Shown here piece by piece: positions 7,601 through 13,219 of a stretch of 15,055 nucleotides of DNA. The stretch covers positions 1 to 15,055 of the forward strand of contig JAKAMV010000140.1 in the NCBI GenBank assembly GCA_021812735.1, read 5' to 3'. Position 1 is the first letter of the stretch; each line of letters starts with the position of its first letter. This stretch comes from Chloroflexota bacterium (GTDB taxonomy: Bacteria > Chloroflexota > Limnocylindria > Limnocylindrales > CSP1-4). Under the pieces are notes generated by a model that saw only the letters and a program-made list of their open reading frames with translations, did no database searches and was not told where the DNA came from. A program made the position numbers and the translations under genes.

Positions 7601-8406
7601 CGTTCGGCGTGGGCAGCAACTGTGCCAAGGCTTCGGAGCAGGGCCCAGTGGTCCTGGCGAAGAGCGCATATGACAGCAACTTAGCGGCACGCGGCAGCTC
7701 CACGATCCCGCGTGCTCCGGTGGCTCGCGCCCTGGCTGGCGGCCCCACTGATCCTCGGGATCGCGGGGGCGGGCATGTCCGCCCCGTCCACGGTCGCCCG
7801 GGCCTGGTTCGACGAGCCGCTTCCTGGCGCCCACCTGCCGTTCGGTTCCGTCGAGATCGCGGTTCATGCGACCGCTCCCGGCGGCCTGGATGCAATCCGC
7901 ATGTCCGTCGATGGCGCCGTCGTCGAGACGCGACCGGTGGCGGGCAAGCCTCGCCTGGCAACGGCCCGATTCGATTGGCTGCCGCAGGGGGAGATGGGCT
8001 ACTGGCTGATCGTGCGTGGCCGGTCGGGCGAGACGTGGGGACTGGCGGCGGCGGTCTTCGTCATCGTCGGGAATCCGATCCCTGGCGCCGCGTCCGCATC
8101 CCCGTCGCCCTCCGCCGCCTCGCCGTCGCCGCTGGCAACGGCCAGTGCCGCGCCGTCCACGGCCACTCCCAGCGCGACGGCAGTATCGACACCGCGACCG
8201 ACGCCGACGACCCGGGCGACACCCACGCCGACAGCTCTGGCGACTCCGAAGCCGAAGCCGACGCCGACGCCGGGGTCGACGCCGACGTCGACTCCCAGCC
8301 CAGCACCGACTCCCAGCCCCGCCGCGACGCCCAGCCCGAGTCCAACCCCCTGCCTGCCCCCGGCGCCGTTGCTCATCTCGCCGCCGGGCGGTGCGCTGCT
8401 CGCTGA
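4669..8406 (+). CDS. Very large membrane-anchored, Ig-like exported protein; frame apparently shifted near its 3' end
   Basis: ATG 4669 overlaps the DUF4242 stop (ATGA); upstream in-frame codons are out-of-frame readings of that gene. Residues 14-33 form a transmembrane or uncleaved signal segment after a basic start. Residues about 57-154 form an Ig-like domain ending in the pattern Leu-Phe-Val-Arg-Ala...Ser-Asn-Val-Val-Arg-Val. Several beta-rich Gly/Ser/Thr regions follow. At about 692-735 lies a Trp- and acid-rich helical segment (WSVWDAFDAFVEFVSDVW), then another beta-rich region. Coding character holds to about residue 1004 (nt 7680). From there a rare TTA codon appears and the frame turns Arg-rich, overlapping the next real gene by about 700 nt. 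A natural stop lies in each other frame at the same place (TGA 7671-7673, TAG 7682-7684). The genuine product therefore probably ends near 7684, and a one-base indel or sequencing error at about 7600-7680 extends it artificially to 8406. Function unknown; a cell-surface structural or adhesive role is inferred only. Confidence 0.72.
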   Translation: MRSLGRNANTNPRRLVVVGLVAVVVAAIVAVQAIQQPTATPTRPADAAITPPVQPLIASVAYVRSSGADGRVLAGRPVTVSAHALGESGVAALELWDGTERLAAQGAGSAPPRPASYARWQWTPAEPGLHTLFVRAIDLRGGVVQSNVVRVQVAPSPAGSSTRAMWALAGSSTRLIGGALGIASRGRRLDLTATSATRYAIATPTLQATLEGCELQLKVAAMPAQATGVQLVGLAPAGSAFTPLVALAAEASATTQTIDLAAAGSFLFAASAFDASVVAYSQPVEVLAPARCEGGGWSGGLSLVAGKLLGGQAVDKAYLYLTQGSGAAVRVPAGQSEFVETDGSGALDFGPVLPALDGSPLAIEAWGWKGDQLVNLGSGSFTPAPTPSSGANGASSGGATMTFGGGLEKVAGTLTTLRVINRVLSNDASAPAGVDCVGPSEFCYYEEAASSGTIERPADGTTKPLLKRFRWTTVLANVNQFVWQILPYPPPKSADLTPPFVVDQGVVVVTPGEPEGEFSIDFNKYFLHTTPTLSLGLSTTQSSGGQLQLFGNLGGSSSSTATPAPSKSSTIGQFAYASLDALQLAAFGDKFYVRLVPIEFNSASPPSNAVTLDVVEPAVAIEVIDPHAGEGWNQNAYTVQWTFEPPVGPDPAYARCALVTSVDFGVVGPTAALYEAYRQSGKPLCYEPPSDDGWSVWDAFDAFVEFVSDVWDYVADAADWVKQQVVAVVLTAVPCKEIASEEVCKGIANTALNAALISVGVPPTLPDFDTVVAGLKGDLETFIVQSAQSIPGVAEACGLAEAGNAVSSKVETCEELAGVAIDEIISQVKQARSDAAGQASGWAAPGVTFEPDPRGIWHPPAFNLTITRTSDPVLPKTCSLWTSMKSTKKGWTFPELWNGYPKNVTSDVSGVPLTGAGMIIPPMAPGKSITRKLWLSQPTIWFESQRSEWYWKYYQALNTDLAQFSRAWVLLTGGSELTFGVGSNCAKASEQGPVVLAKSAYDSNLAARGSSTIPRAPVARALAGGPTDPRDRGGGHVRPVHGRPGLVRRAASWRPPAVRFRRDRGSCDRSRRPGCNPHVRRWRRRRDATGGGQASPGNGPIRLAAAGGDGLLADRAWPVGRDVGTGGGGLRHRRESDPWRRVRIPVALRRLAVAAGNGQCRAVHGHSQRDGSIDTATDADDPGDTHADSSGDSEAEADADAGVDADVDSQPSTDSQPRRDAQPESNPLPAPGAVAHLAAGRCAAR

Positions 8407-8668
8407 CGACACCCCGACGCTTTCGTGGGCCTACCGGATCGCGCCAACGTGTGACCCGACGCGCTTCCGGGTCCAGGTCTCGACGGCCCGCGACCTCTCG
8501 TCGCCACTCCTCTCGGCGCAGGTTTCCGGCGGCACGTTCAGCTGGGATGTGCCTGCTTCCCTGGCGCCCTTCGTCACCTATTTCTGGCGCGTGAACCCGC
8601 AGGCGGCCGATGGGAGATACGGCCCGTCGTCCGATGTGTGGAGCTTCTGCGTCCGGGCCTGCCCGTGA
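7712..8668 (+). CDS. Exported protein: Ig-like domain, Pro/Thr-rich linker, Fn3-like domain (318 aa)
   Basis: GTG 7712 is the first start after the frame's TAG at 7682-7684. There is no clear ribosome site, so coupling to the upstream gene is likely. The N-terminus (about 1-28) is a signal peptide or membrane anchor. Residues about 30-120 form an Ig-like domain resembling the first domain of the preceding gene's product (Trp-Leu-Pro...Gly-Tyr-Trp-Leu-Ile-Val-Arg-Gly). Residues 124-213 are a Ser/Thr/Pro/Ala linker with many Thr-Pro units. Residues 214-318 resemble a fibronectin-III-like domain: an aromatic Trp-Ala-Tyr strand, Phe-Arg-Val-Gln-Val-Ser, and Thr-Tyr-Phe-Trp-Arg-Val. This architecture suits a surface-displayed binding protein. 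The whole N-terminal half overlaps the extended frame of the previous gene. Codon use and domain content show that this frame is the real one here. A fusion with the upstream protein through a frameshift after 7684 cannot be excluded. Confidence 0.8.
   Translation: MLRWLAPWLAAPLILGIAGAGMSAPSTVARAWFDEPLPGAHLPFGSVEIAVHATAPGGLDAIRMSVDGAVVETRPVAGKPRLATARFDWLPQGEMGYWLIVRGRSGETWGLAAAVFVIVGNPIPGAASASPSPSAASPSPLATASAAPSTATPSATAVSTPRPTPTTRATPTPTALATPKPKPTPTPGSTPTSTPSPAPTPSPAATPSPSPTPCLPPAPLLISPPGGALLADDTPTLSWAYRIAPTCDPTRFRVQVSTARDLSSPLLSAQVSGGTFSWDVPASLAPFVTYFWRVNPQAADGRYGPSSDVWSFCVRACP
8081..8350 (+). repeat. Low-complexity Pro/Thr/Ser/Ala-coding repeat region
   Basis: This is the DNA for the linker of the exported protein at 7712. 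It consists of degenerate short units such as CCGACGCCGACG and CCCAGCCC that encode Thr-Pro and Pro-Ser runs. The units are irregular and in frame, so this is a protein linker rather than a CRISPR array or mobile element. Such tracts are prone to slippage and assembly error. Confidence 0.75.
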
Positions 8669-8688
8669 GCAGACAACGGAGGTGACCC

Positions 8689-9282
8689 TTGGATGATCGG
8701 ATGACCCGAGGGAGGCTGCTGCTGCGCACGCTGCTGACCGCGTCATTGCTCGCCGCCTGCGGCGGAGGCAGCGCGAGCGGAAGCGGGAGCACCGAGCCTC
8801 CTGCCAGCTTGACCCAGGACGCCTCCGCCCAGAGCACGGCCTCGACCCAATCGGGAGGCGGCAGCAACTTGGCCCTGGACGGCTGCACGATCGTCACCGC
8901 CGCCGACGCCCAGGCCATCTTCGGCATGCCGATGGCGAAGTCGGACGCCGGGACCACGACACCGCAGATCCTGGCGGCGTGCGTTTGGGACGGCGGGCCC
9001 GGCACGGGCACGATGGCGCTGGTCAGCAAGCTCCTGCAGTTCCGGGTGTGGGACGGCTCAGTGTTCTACGCACCCGACTCGTACAAGGAGATGCCTGGCT
9101 TCGAGAAGATCGATAGCCTCGGCGATGGGGCGTATGCCTACGGAACTGGGTCGTTCGACCTGGTCATCCTGGTCGGCGAGCGAACGATCAGCCTCGGCGC
9201 CAGTGGCTTCCTCCCCAAGGATCGGGACCAGGTGCGGCAGGCGGTGCTCGGCTTGGCCCACGACGTCCTCGGCCGAATCTAG
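8689..9282 (+). CDS. Putative lipoprotein, DUF3558-like (197 aa)
   Basis: The N-terminus is a lipoprotein signal: Arg residues, a Leu-rich core and a lipobox Leu-Ala-Ala-Cys with the lipidated Cys at residue 24. A Gly/Ser/Thr/Gln-rich tether follows to about residue 60. The globular part starts with a Cys and a Thr-Ala-Ala-Asp-Ala-Gln-Ala-Ile-Phe-Gly helix, then a Cys-Val-Trp strand, a Leu-Gly-Asp-Gly-Ala-Tyr turn and a final helix. That order resembles actinobacterial DUF3558 lipoproteins, but the match is by pattern only. TTG 8689 is chosen because GGAGG (8678-8682) lies 6 nt upstream; ATG 8701 is a possible alternative but sits 18 nt from that site. It follows the previous gene by 20 nt and closes the plus-strand run that begins at 4328. 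Function unknown; it is presumably held on the outer face of the membrane. Confidence 0.78.
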   Translation: MDDRMTRGRLLLRTLLTASLLAACGGGSASGSGSTEPPASLTQDASAQSTASTQSGGGSNLALDGCTIVTAADAQAIFGMPMAKSDAGTTTPQILAACVWDGGPGTGTMALVSKLLQFRVWDGSVFYAPDSYKEMPGFEKIDSLGDGAYAYGTGSFDLVILVGERTISLGASGFLPKDRDQVRQAVLGLAHDVLGRI

Positions 9283-9289
9283 GACACCC

Positions 9290-9500
9290 CACGGCTTCAC
9301 GGCGTCCCCTCCTGCGCCCCTCCTCAGGCGCGAACCGGCGCCAGCCAGCAGCCGCGCCTCGCCGATCCCGGCCTCGCCGGCGAGGCGCAGCGACGCCCCA
9401 CAGCCGCCCCGTGCCTCGGTCGCCCGGCACGCGGGCAGGCGGAGGAGGTCGTCCTCGTCCGAGGAGGATCGGGCACAGGGTGGGCGCGCCCGTGGCCCAT
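9290..9500 (-). pseudogene. Decayed 5' fragment of a LAL-type LuxR regulator gene, paralogue of LAL 2
   Basis: Read on the minus strand from ATG 9500, the sequence aligns with the start of LAL regulator 2. Cys-Pro-Ile-Leu-Leu-Gly-Arg corresponds to Ser-Pro-Leu-Leu-Val-Gly-Arg. After a frameshift near 9455, Asp-Asp-Leu-Leu-Arg-Leu corresponds to Asp-Asp-Leu-Leu-Ala-Leu, and Leu-Ala-Gly-Glu-Ala-Gly-Ile-Gly-Glu-Ala-Arg-Leu-Leu corresponds to the Walker A region. The essential Walker A lysine is Glu here. From the ATG to the GACGACCTCC stretch the distance is 47 nt, against 45 nt in LAL 2, so even the initial frame is broken. Homology ends at about 9290, right behind the lipoprotein stop, so nearly the whole rest of the gene has been lost. 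Its promoter box and palindrome are still present upstream. It can make no functional regulator. Confidence 0.8.
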
Positions 9501-9506
9501 GGGCCA

Positions 9507-9512
9507 AATCTA
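9507..9512 (-). promoter_or_regulatory. -10 box TAGATT of the LAL fossil (leaderless-type)
   Basis: On the minus strand TAGATT (9512 to 9507) is followed by 6 nt and then the fossil's ATG at 9500. This is the geometry of leaderless transcripts, where the -10 box TANNNT sits 6-7 nt before the start codon. The same arrangement occurs before LAL 2. The gap from this box to the core palindrome (9532-9551) is 19 nt. Confidence 0.5.
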
Positions 9513-9527
9513 GTCCGATCACCGGAC

Positions 9528-9555
9528 AGTGCATCGGTCACCTGACCGATGCACT
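9528..9555. promoter_or_regulatory. 28-bp perfect palindrome containing the operator CATCGGTC-N4-GACCGATG (copy 1)
   Basis: AGTGCATCGGTCA (9528-9540) and its exact reverse complement TGACCGATGCACT (9543-9555) flank a 2-nt centre. The inner 20 bp (9532-9551) have the form CATCGGTC-N4-GACCGATG and match the palindrome at 13220-13239 in both arms and spacer length. The size and symmetry suit a dimeric LuxR-type helix-turn-helix. It lies 67 nt before the ATG of the nickel-binding-protein gene and, on the other strand, is centred 41.5 nt upstream of the fossil LAL ATG. A terminator role is unlikely, as there is no T tract and no gene ends here. Confidence 0.72.
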
Positions 9556-9622
9556 CGCGGCGTCGTCGGCCGAACGTCGTGTCGAGCGCACCTGCGCAGC
9601 GATCGATGCTCTGGAGGCAAGC

Positions 9623-9871
9623 ATGGCGAAGTTCATGGACGTCCACACCGGCTTCTACGGGGTGACCGCCCAGCAGCTCCAGGAGGCCCACGAGAGCGAC
9701 CTGGCGATCCAGGGCGACGAGGGCGTCGTGTTCGAGCGGGCCTGGCTGGATCCCGGGGCCGGCAAGGTCTTCTGCCTCGCGACGGGGCCGTCGAAGGAGG
9801 CCGTGATGCGCACCCACGAGCGTGCCGGCCACCCGACGGCCGAGGTCTACGAGCTCCTGGTGGAGGTGTGA
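9623..9871 (+). CDS. SCO4226-type nickel-binding protein (DUF4242 family, 82 aa)
   Basis: The sequence closely fits the SCO4226 family, small cytoplasmic ferredoxin-like proteins whose Streptomyces coelicolor member binds nickel. It starts Met-Ala-Lys-Phe-Met-Asp-Val-His-Thr-Gly (1-10) and continues with Val-Thr-Ala-Gln-Gln-Leu-Gln-Glu-Ala-His (14-23), Lys-Val-Phe-Cys-Leu (48-52), Pro-Ser-Lys-Glu-Ala-Val-Met (57-62) and His-Glu-Arg-Ala-Gly-His-Pro (65-71). Candidate metal ligands His8, His23, His65, His70 and Cys51 are all present, and the length is full for the family. GGAGG (9613-9617) lies 5 nt before ATG 9623. The stop overlaps the next start by one base (TGATG), so the two genes form a tight operon. 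The shared palindrome lies upstream, although no good -10 box is visible between it and the gene. The physiological role of the family is poorly known. Confidence 0.88.
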   Translation: MAKFMDVHTGFYGVTAQQLQEAHESDLAIQGDEGVVFERAWLDPGAGKVFCLATGPSKEAVMRTHERAGHPTAEVYELLVEV

Positions 9872-10182
9872 TGATGCGTCGACGACTCCTGGCCGCCGCG
9901 TCCGCGGTGGCCCTCGCGATCGGGGTGGCTGCGCCCGTGGCCGCCGCCGGAAGCCCGACCTGCAGCGAGCTGTTCGGCTACCCGCACGGCTACCACGTCG
10001 TGGCCGACTACGTGACCGGGATCGGCAGCGAGCTGCTCGGCGGCCCCGGCATCGACTGGCCGCCGACGGGCGTGAACGCCGCGGGGGGCGCTGCCCACCC
10101 GGGCGGGCCATACCACGGCGGGGTGATCGCGCCCGGCGCCTCGTTCTGCACCGACTCGAACTCGCCGGGCGCGCACCTCTAG
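9871..10182 (+). CDS. Small exported protein of unknown function (103 aa)
   Basis: ATG 9871 overlaps the stop of the nickel-binding-protein gene by one base and is served by GGAGGTG (9862-9868), which lies inside that gene, so translation is coupled. The product begins Met-Met-Arg-Arg-Arg, followed by an Ala/Leu/Val core and an Ala-Ala-Ala cleavage site near residue 26: a clear Sec signal peptide. The mature part of about 77 residues is Gly/Pro/His-rich, with His-Pro-Gly-Gly-Pro-Tyr-His-Gly-Gly at about 76-84. Two cysteines (residues 31 and 93) near its ends are suited to a single disulfide. I recognise no family. The histidines could bind metal, which would suit the neighbour, but this is only a suggestion. 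It converges on LAL regulator 2, with a strong shared terminator between them. Confidence 0.8.
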   Translation: MMRRRLLAAASAVALAIGVAAPVAAAGSPTCSELFGYPHGYHVVADYVTGIGSELLGGPGIDWPPTGVNAAGGAAHPGGPYHGGVIAPGASFCTDSNSPGAHL

Positions 10183-10188
10183 GCGGCT

Positions 10189-10238
10189 CGCGAACCGGTT
10201 GGCCGGCCCGCCCTCGTGGGTGGGCCGGCCGATTCGCG
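10189..10238. terminator. Bidirectional terminator between the nickel-protein operon and LAL regulator 2
   Basis: GGCCGGCCCGCCC (10201-10213), the loop TCGT and GGGTGGGCCGGCC (10218-10230) form a 13-bp stem with one G-T wobble. An outer CGCGAA (10189-10194) pairs with TTCGCG (10233-10238). It lies in the 68-nt gap between the convergent stops at 10182 and 10251. There is no T run on either side, as is usual for G+C-rich genomes. Confidence 0.8.
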
Positions 10239-10250
10239 CCTCCGCCTATG

Positions 10251-13187
10251 TCAGCGGGCGGCCAGCGCGCCGCCGGAGACCGCGTCCCCGCCCGGCGAGG
10301 AAGGCGCCGCCGTCGCGACCGTCGCGACCCAGGCGGCGATCTCGGCTCGCCGCGCGGCGCCAAGCTTGGCCAGGATGTGCTCGACGTGGGCGCTGACGGT
10401 CTTGGGTGAGACGAACAGGGCTTCGGCGATCGCGGTGTTGGTGAGGCCTGCCGCGATGTGGCGGGCGACCTCGAACTCGCGGACGGTGAGCGGATGCCAC
10501 GGCTCCTGCTCGGCGCCGCGTCCACGCGCCGCGCGCTCCAGCTCGGCCACCCGGGTCAGCAGGGGCTGGCTCCGGAGCCCGGCGGCTGTGTCGCGCGCCG
10601 CGCCGAGGATGGGCAGTGCCGCCGCGTAGCGGCCGGCGCGCAGCAGGCAGGCCGCCAGGTCGAGCCGGGCCCACGTGGCCTCCCAGGCCCTGACGCGGGC
10701 ATCCCAGCCGGCGACGGCTCGCTCGAGCGCCGAGCGGGCTGCGACGGTCGCGCCGGTTGACAGCCGAAGGAGGCCCTCGGCGTGGTCGAGCGCGGGAGCG
10801 GCAATCGCCCAGCCTTCGATCAGGGGCCGCACTCCAACGAGCCAACGCTCCGCGGCCTCGGGGCGGCGGTCGGCGAGGGCCGCCCGCACCGCCGTGACAA
10901 CGAACGGCACGAGGTGCGCCCGCTCGCCGCTCGGGGCCGCAAGCTCCACAGCCTCCCAGCAGTGGTCCAGGGCGCGGCCCGGATCACCGGCGACCAGAGC
11001 CGTCTCCGCGAGGCCCCAGAGCGGGGGCAGGACCAGGTCCACCTCGCCGCTCGGGCGACCGACGGCCAGGCAGGCATCCAGCAGCGTTCGGGCCCGATCG
11101 ACCTCGCCCCGCCCGAAGGCGACGAAGGCGAGCGCGGCCCGGGAGCCCATCGTCCCGCGGCGACTTCCGCGCTGGACGAGCTCGAGCTCGGCCGCGGCCA
11201 CGGCCTCGTCCCACCGCCCGTCGGCCCAGGCCACGAGCGCGGAGGTCGCGGCCAGGACGTGGCGGCAGTAGGACTGCTGGATCTCGTCGGCGTAGCGGAT
11301 GCCCTCCTCGATCCCGACGCGACACGCGGCGTGCTCCATCACCCGGAAGGCGACGTCGGCCGCCACGCGATAGGCCGTGACCGCGGTGCTCTCCATCTTG
11401 GCCTCGCGGGCCTCGCGGGCGATGGCCAGCATCTGTGGGAGCCCCACTTCGGGCCGCCCGGCGAGGATGTCGGCCTGGGCGAGCATGTAGTCGATGTCGA
11501 GCTCGTAGTTGCGCAGGGTCGCCGCGTCGAGCCCACCCTGGCGGACGAGGCGTCGGGATTCCTCGAACAGCGCACGGGCCTCCGGTAGCCGGACGGCATC
11601 GAGCTCCATGATGGCCTGCATGAGCCGAACCTCGGCGAGCGCCTCCGCGCGGGATGGCGACACTGGCAGGGCCAGGAGCTCGGCCTCCGCCCGGTCGAGG
11701 AGGGCCGCTCGTTCGCTGCGCGGCCGCACGTCGCGCCGGGCGTTGCTCGCGAGGGGAAGGAGCTGCCAGGCTGCCTCCAACAGTCGCCCGGCCTCCAGGA
11801 AGTACTGCCGGGCGAGGGTGGCGGTCTGCTCGATCAGCGCCACGTCATCCACGGCTAGGGCGGCCTCGCAGTACTCGCCGTAGAGGTCCCCGAGCTCGCT
11901 CGCCGACAGGCCGGCCGGCAGGTTCGCGACGGCCCGCCGGTAGAGCTCGGCAGCCTCATAGCGGCTCGAGATCGCGCCGGCCGCTCGGGCGCCGGACAGG
12001 GCCGTCCGGTAGGCCTGCTCGCGAAGCCCGGCCCGCTCGAAGTGGAGCGAGGCGTGGATCTCGGAGGCGCCGACAAGCGAGGCGCCGAACTCGGCAGCGC
12101 GGGCGTGCAGCCGGCGCAGGTCGCTCGCCGGCACGCTGTCGTACAGGGCATCCCTGAGCAACTGATGCCGGAAGTCGTAGAAGCCCCGGTCGACGTGCTC
12201 GAAGGGGTAGAGGATCGAAGCCTTGACGAGTTCCTCGAGCGGTGCGTCGAGGTCCGCGAGCTGACGGTCCATGATGCCGGCCAGCACCTCGGGCACGAAG
12301 CACCGGCCCATGACCGCGCCGGCTCGCGCGACGGCCTGGGCTTTCGGGCTGAGGCGGGCTACCCGCGCGAGGACCGCGTCCTCGATCGTCGAGGGCACGG
12401 CGGCGTCGCGGATGAGGCGGCCATCGGTGTCCGCGGCCTCGTCCAGCGCGCTCAGCAGCTCCTCGATGTGGAGCGGGATGCCGTTGGTCCGCTCGTGGAC
12501 CGCCTGCGCGACCTCGCGCGGCGCCGGCAGGCCGGTCCCGAGCAGCAGGGTCGTGACAAGCGCCGTCTCGTCCGGCGACAGCCGCTCGAGCCGAACCTCC
12601 TGGGCCAGGCGCTGGGACAGCAGGCGGGCGCGCCACTCGCGGTGGATCGTCCCGGCGGGCAGGTCGTCGAGGCGATACGTCCCGAGCAGGAGGAGCGGCC
12701 GCTCGGCGGCGCCACGGGCCAGCTCGCTCACGACCTCCAGGCTGAGCTCGTCTGCCCACTGGAGATCCTCGAACGCCAGCAGGGTCGGATGATCGGCGGC
12801 GGCCAGAATCCGGTCCGCAATCTCCAGCACCAGCAGCCGACGCGACCCCAGCGAATCGAAACCGCGGCCTCCGCGGACCTGGAGCAGCTCCGGTCCGAGA
12901 TCGCCGAACTCCTCGGCACGCATCGAGCGGGCGAGGTCGAGCACCGAGGCGAGCGGGACGAGCGCGTCCTGGGGTGACAGGTCGCCCTTGGCCCGCCGGA
13001 AGCCGAGCCCGCGCGCCTTCTGGATCACGGCCTGGAGCATCCGGCTCTTGCCGATCCCCGGCTCGCCGGCGAGGAGGATCAGGCCGCCACGTCCGCTTGC
13101 AGCCTCGCCGATACGCCGGTCGGCAAGGGCCAGGAGGTCGTCGCGACCGACGAGGAGCGGGCTCTGGATGAGTCGGGACGCGCTCAT
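10251..13187 (-). CDS. LAL-type LuxR-family transcriptional regulator 2 (AAA ATPase, TPR-like repeats, HTH; 978 aa)
   Basis: This is a second large ATP-dependent LuxR-family regulator, distinct from LAL 1. Residues 12-15 are Leu-Val-Gly-Arg. Walker A GEPGIGKS lies at 41-48 and Walker B (LLAFEDLQWAD) at about 135-145. A long helical TPR-like region occupies about 350-880. A LuxR helix-turn-helix lies at about 898-957 (LTVREFEVARHIAAGLTN through SPKTVSAHVEHILAKL). ATG 13187 is preferred over the in-frame ATG 13259. The latter would place a palindromic operator inside the coding region, and the 24 extra residues are not domain-like. In addition, a TAAACT -10 box sits 7 nt before ATG 13187, with no ribosome site, as expected of a leaderless transcript. 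The palindrome at 13220-13239 is centred 42.5 nt upstream of the presumed transcript start, a position typical of activator sites, so autoregulation is likely. Inducer unknown. Confidence 0.93.
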   Translation of the reverse strand: MSASRLIQSPLLVGRDDLLALADRRIGEAASGRGGLILLAGEPGIGKSRMLQAVIQKARGLGFRRAKGDLSPQDALVPLASVLDLARSMRAEEFGDLGPELLQVRGGRGFDSLGSRRLLVLEIADRILAAADHPTLLAFEDLQWADELSLEVVSELARGAAERPLLLLGTYRLDDLPAGTIHREWRARLLSQRLAQEVRLERLSPDETALVTTLLLGTGLPAPREVAQAVHERTNGIPLHIEELLSALDEAADTDGRLIRDAAVPSTIEDAVLARVARLSPKAQAVARAGAVMGRCFVPEVLAGIMDRQLADLDAPLEELVKASILYPFEHVDRGFYDFRHQLLRDALYDSVPASDLRRLHARAAEFGASLVGASEIHASLHFERAGLREQAYRTALSGARAAGAISSRYEAAELYRRAVANLPAGLSASELGDLYGEYCEAALAVDDVALIEQTATLARQYFLEAGRLLEAAWQLLPLASNARRDVRPRSERAALLDRAEAELLALPVSPSRAEALAEVRLMQAIMELDAVRLPEARALFEESRRLVRQGGLDAATLRNYELDIDYMLAQADILAGRPEVGLPQMLAIAREAREAKMESTAVTAYRVAADVAFRVMEHAACRVGIEEGIRYADEIQQSYCRHVLAATSALVAWADGRWDEAVAAAELELVQRGSRRGTMGSRAALAFVAFGRGEVDRARTLLDACLAVGRPSGEVDLVLPPLWGLAETALVAGDPGRALDHCWEAVELAAPSGERAHLVPFVVTAVRAALADRRPEAAERWLVGVRPLIEGWAIAAPALDHAEGLLRLSTGATVAARSALERAVAGWDARVRAWEATWARLDLAACLLRAGRYAAALPILGAARDTAAGLRSQPLLTRVAELERAARGRGAEQEPWHPLTVREFEVARHIAAGLTNTAIAEALFVSPKTVSAHVEHILAKLGAARRAEIAAWVATVATAAPSSPGGDAVSGGALAAR

Positions 13188-13194
13188 GCCAGCA

Positions 13195-13200
13195 AGTTTA
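13195..13200 (-). promoter_or_regulatory. -10 box TAAACT of LAL regulator 2 (leaderless-type)
   Basis: TAAACT (minus strand, 13200 to 13195) is followed by 7 nt and the ATG at 13187, with no Shine-Dalgarno sequence. The TANNNT pattern and spacing match leaderless promoters known from high-G+C bacteria. No good -35 hexamer is visible; the palindrome's near edge at 13220 lies exactly 19 nt upstream of the box. Confidence 0.5.
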
Positions 13201-13219
13201 CGGCTGTCGCCATGTCGGG

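Noticed and set aside
8081..8350. Short repeats considered as a CRISPR array
   Set aside because: Units are irregular, in frame and encode a Pro/Thr/Ser linker; there are no regular repeats and spacers and no cas genes.
7559..8746. Long minus-strand open frame (395 codons) opposite the Ig/Fn3 protein
   Set aside because: Arg/Gly-rich composition, opposite the Pro/Thr repeat DNA, with no domain and no ribosome site; an effect of high G+C.
9493..9506. 14-bp palindrome TGGCCCATGGGCCA over the fossil ATG
   Set aside because: Perfect, but short and composed mostly of G/C runs. It has no counterpart at the LAL 2 start, so it is probably chance.
9188..10525. Long minus-strand open frame (445 codons) across the nickel-protein operon
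   Set aside because: It is Arg/Pro/Ser-rich shadow coding antisense to the well-supported genes at 9623 and 9871 and the tail of LAL 2. Only its short Cys-Pro-Ile-Leu-Leu-Gly-Arg piece is meaningful, as part of the LAL fossil.
12042..12977. Plus-strand open frame (311 codons) inside LAL 2
   Set aside because: Fully antisense to conserved ATPase coding sequence, with no recognisable domain.
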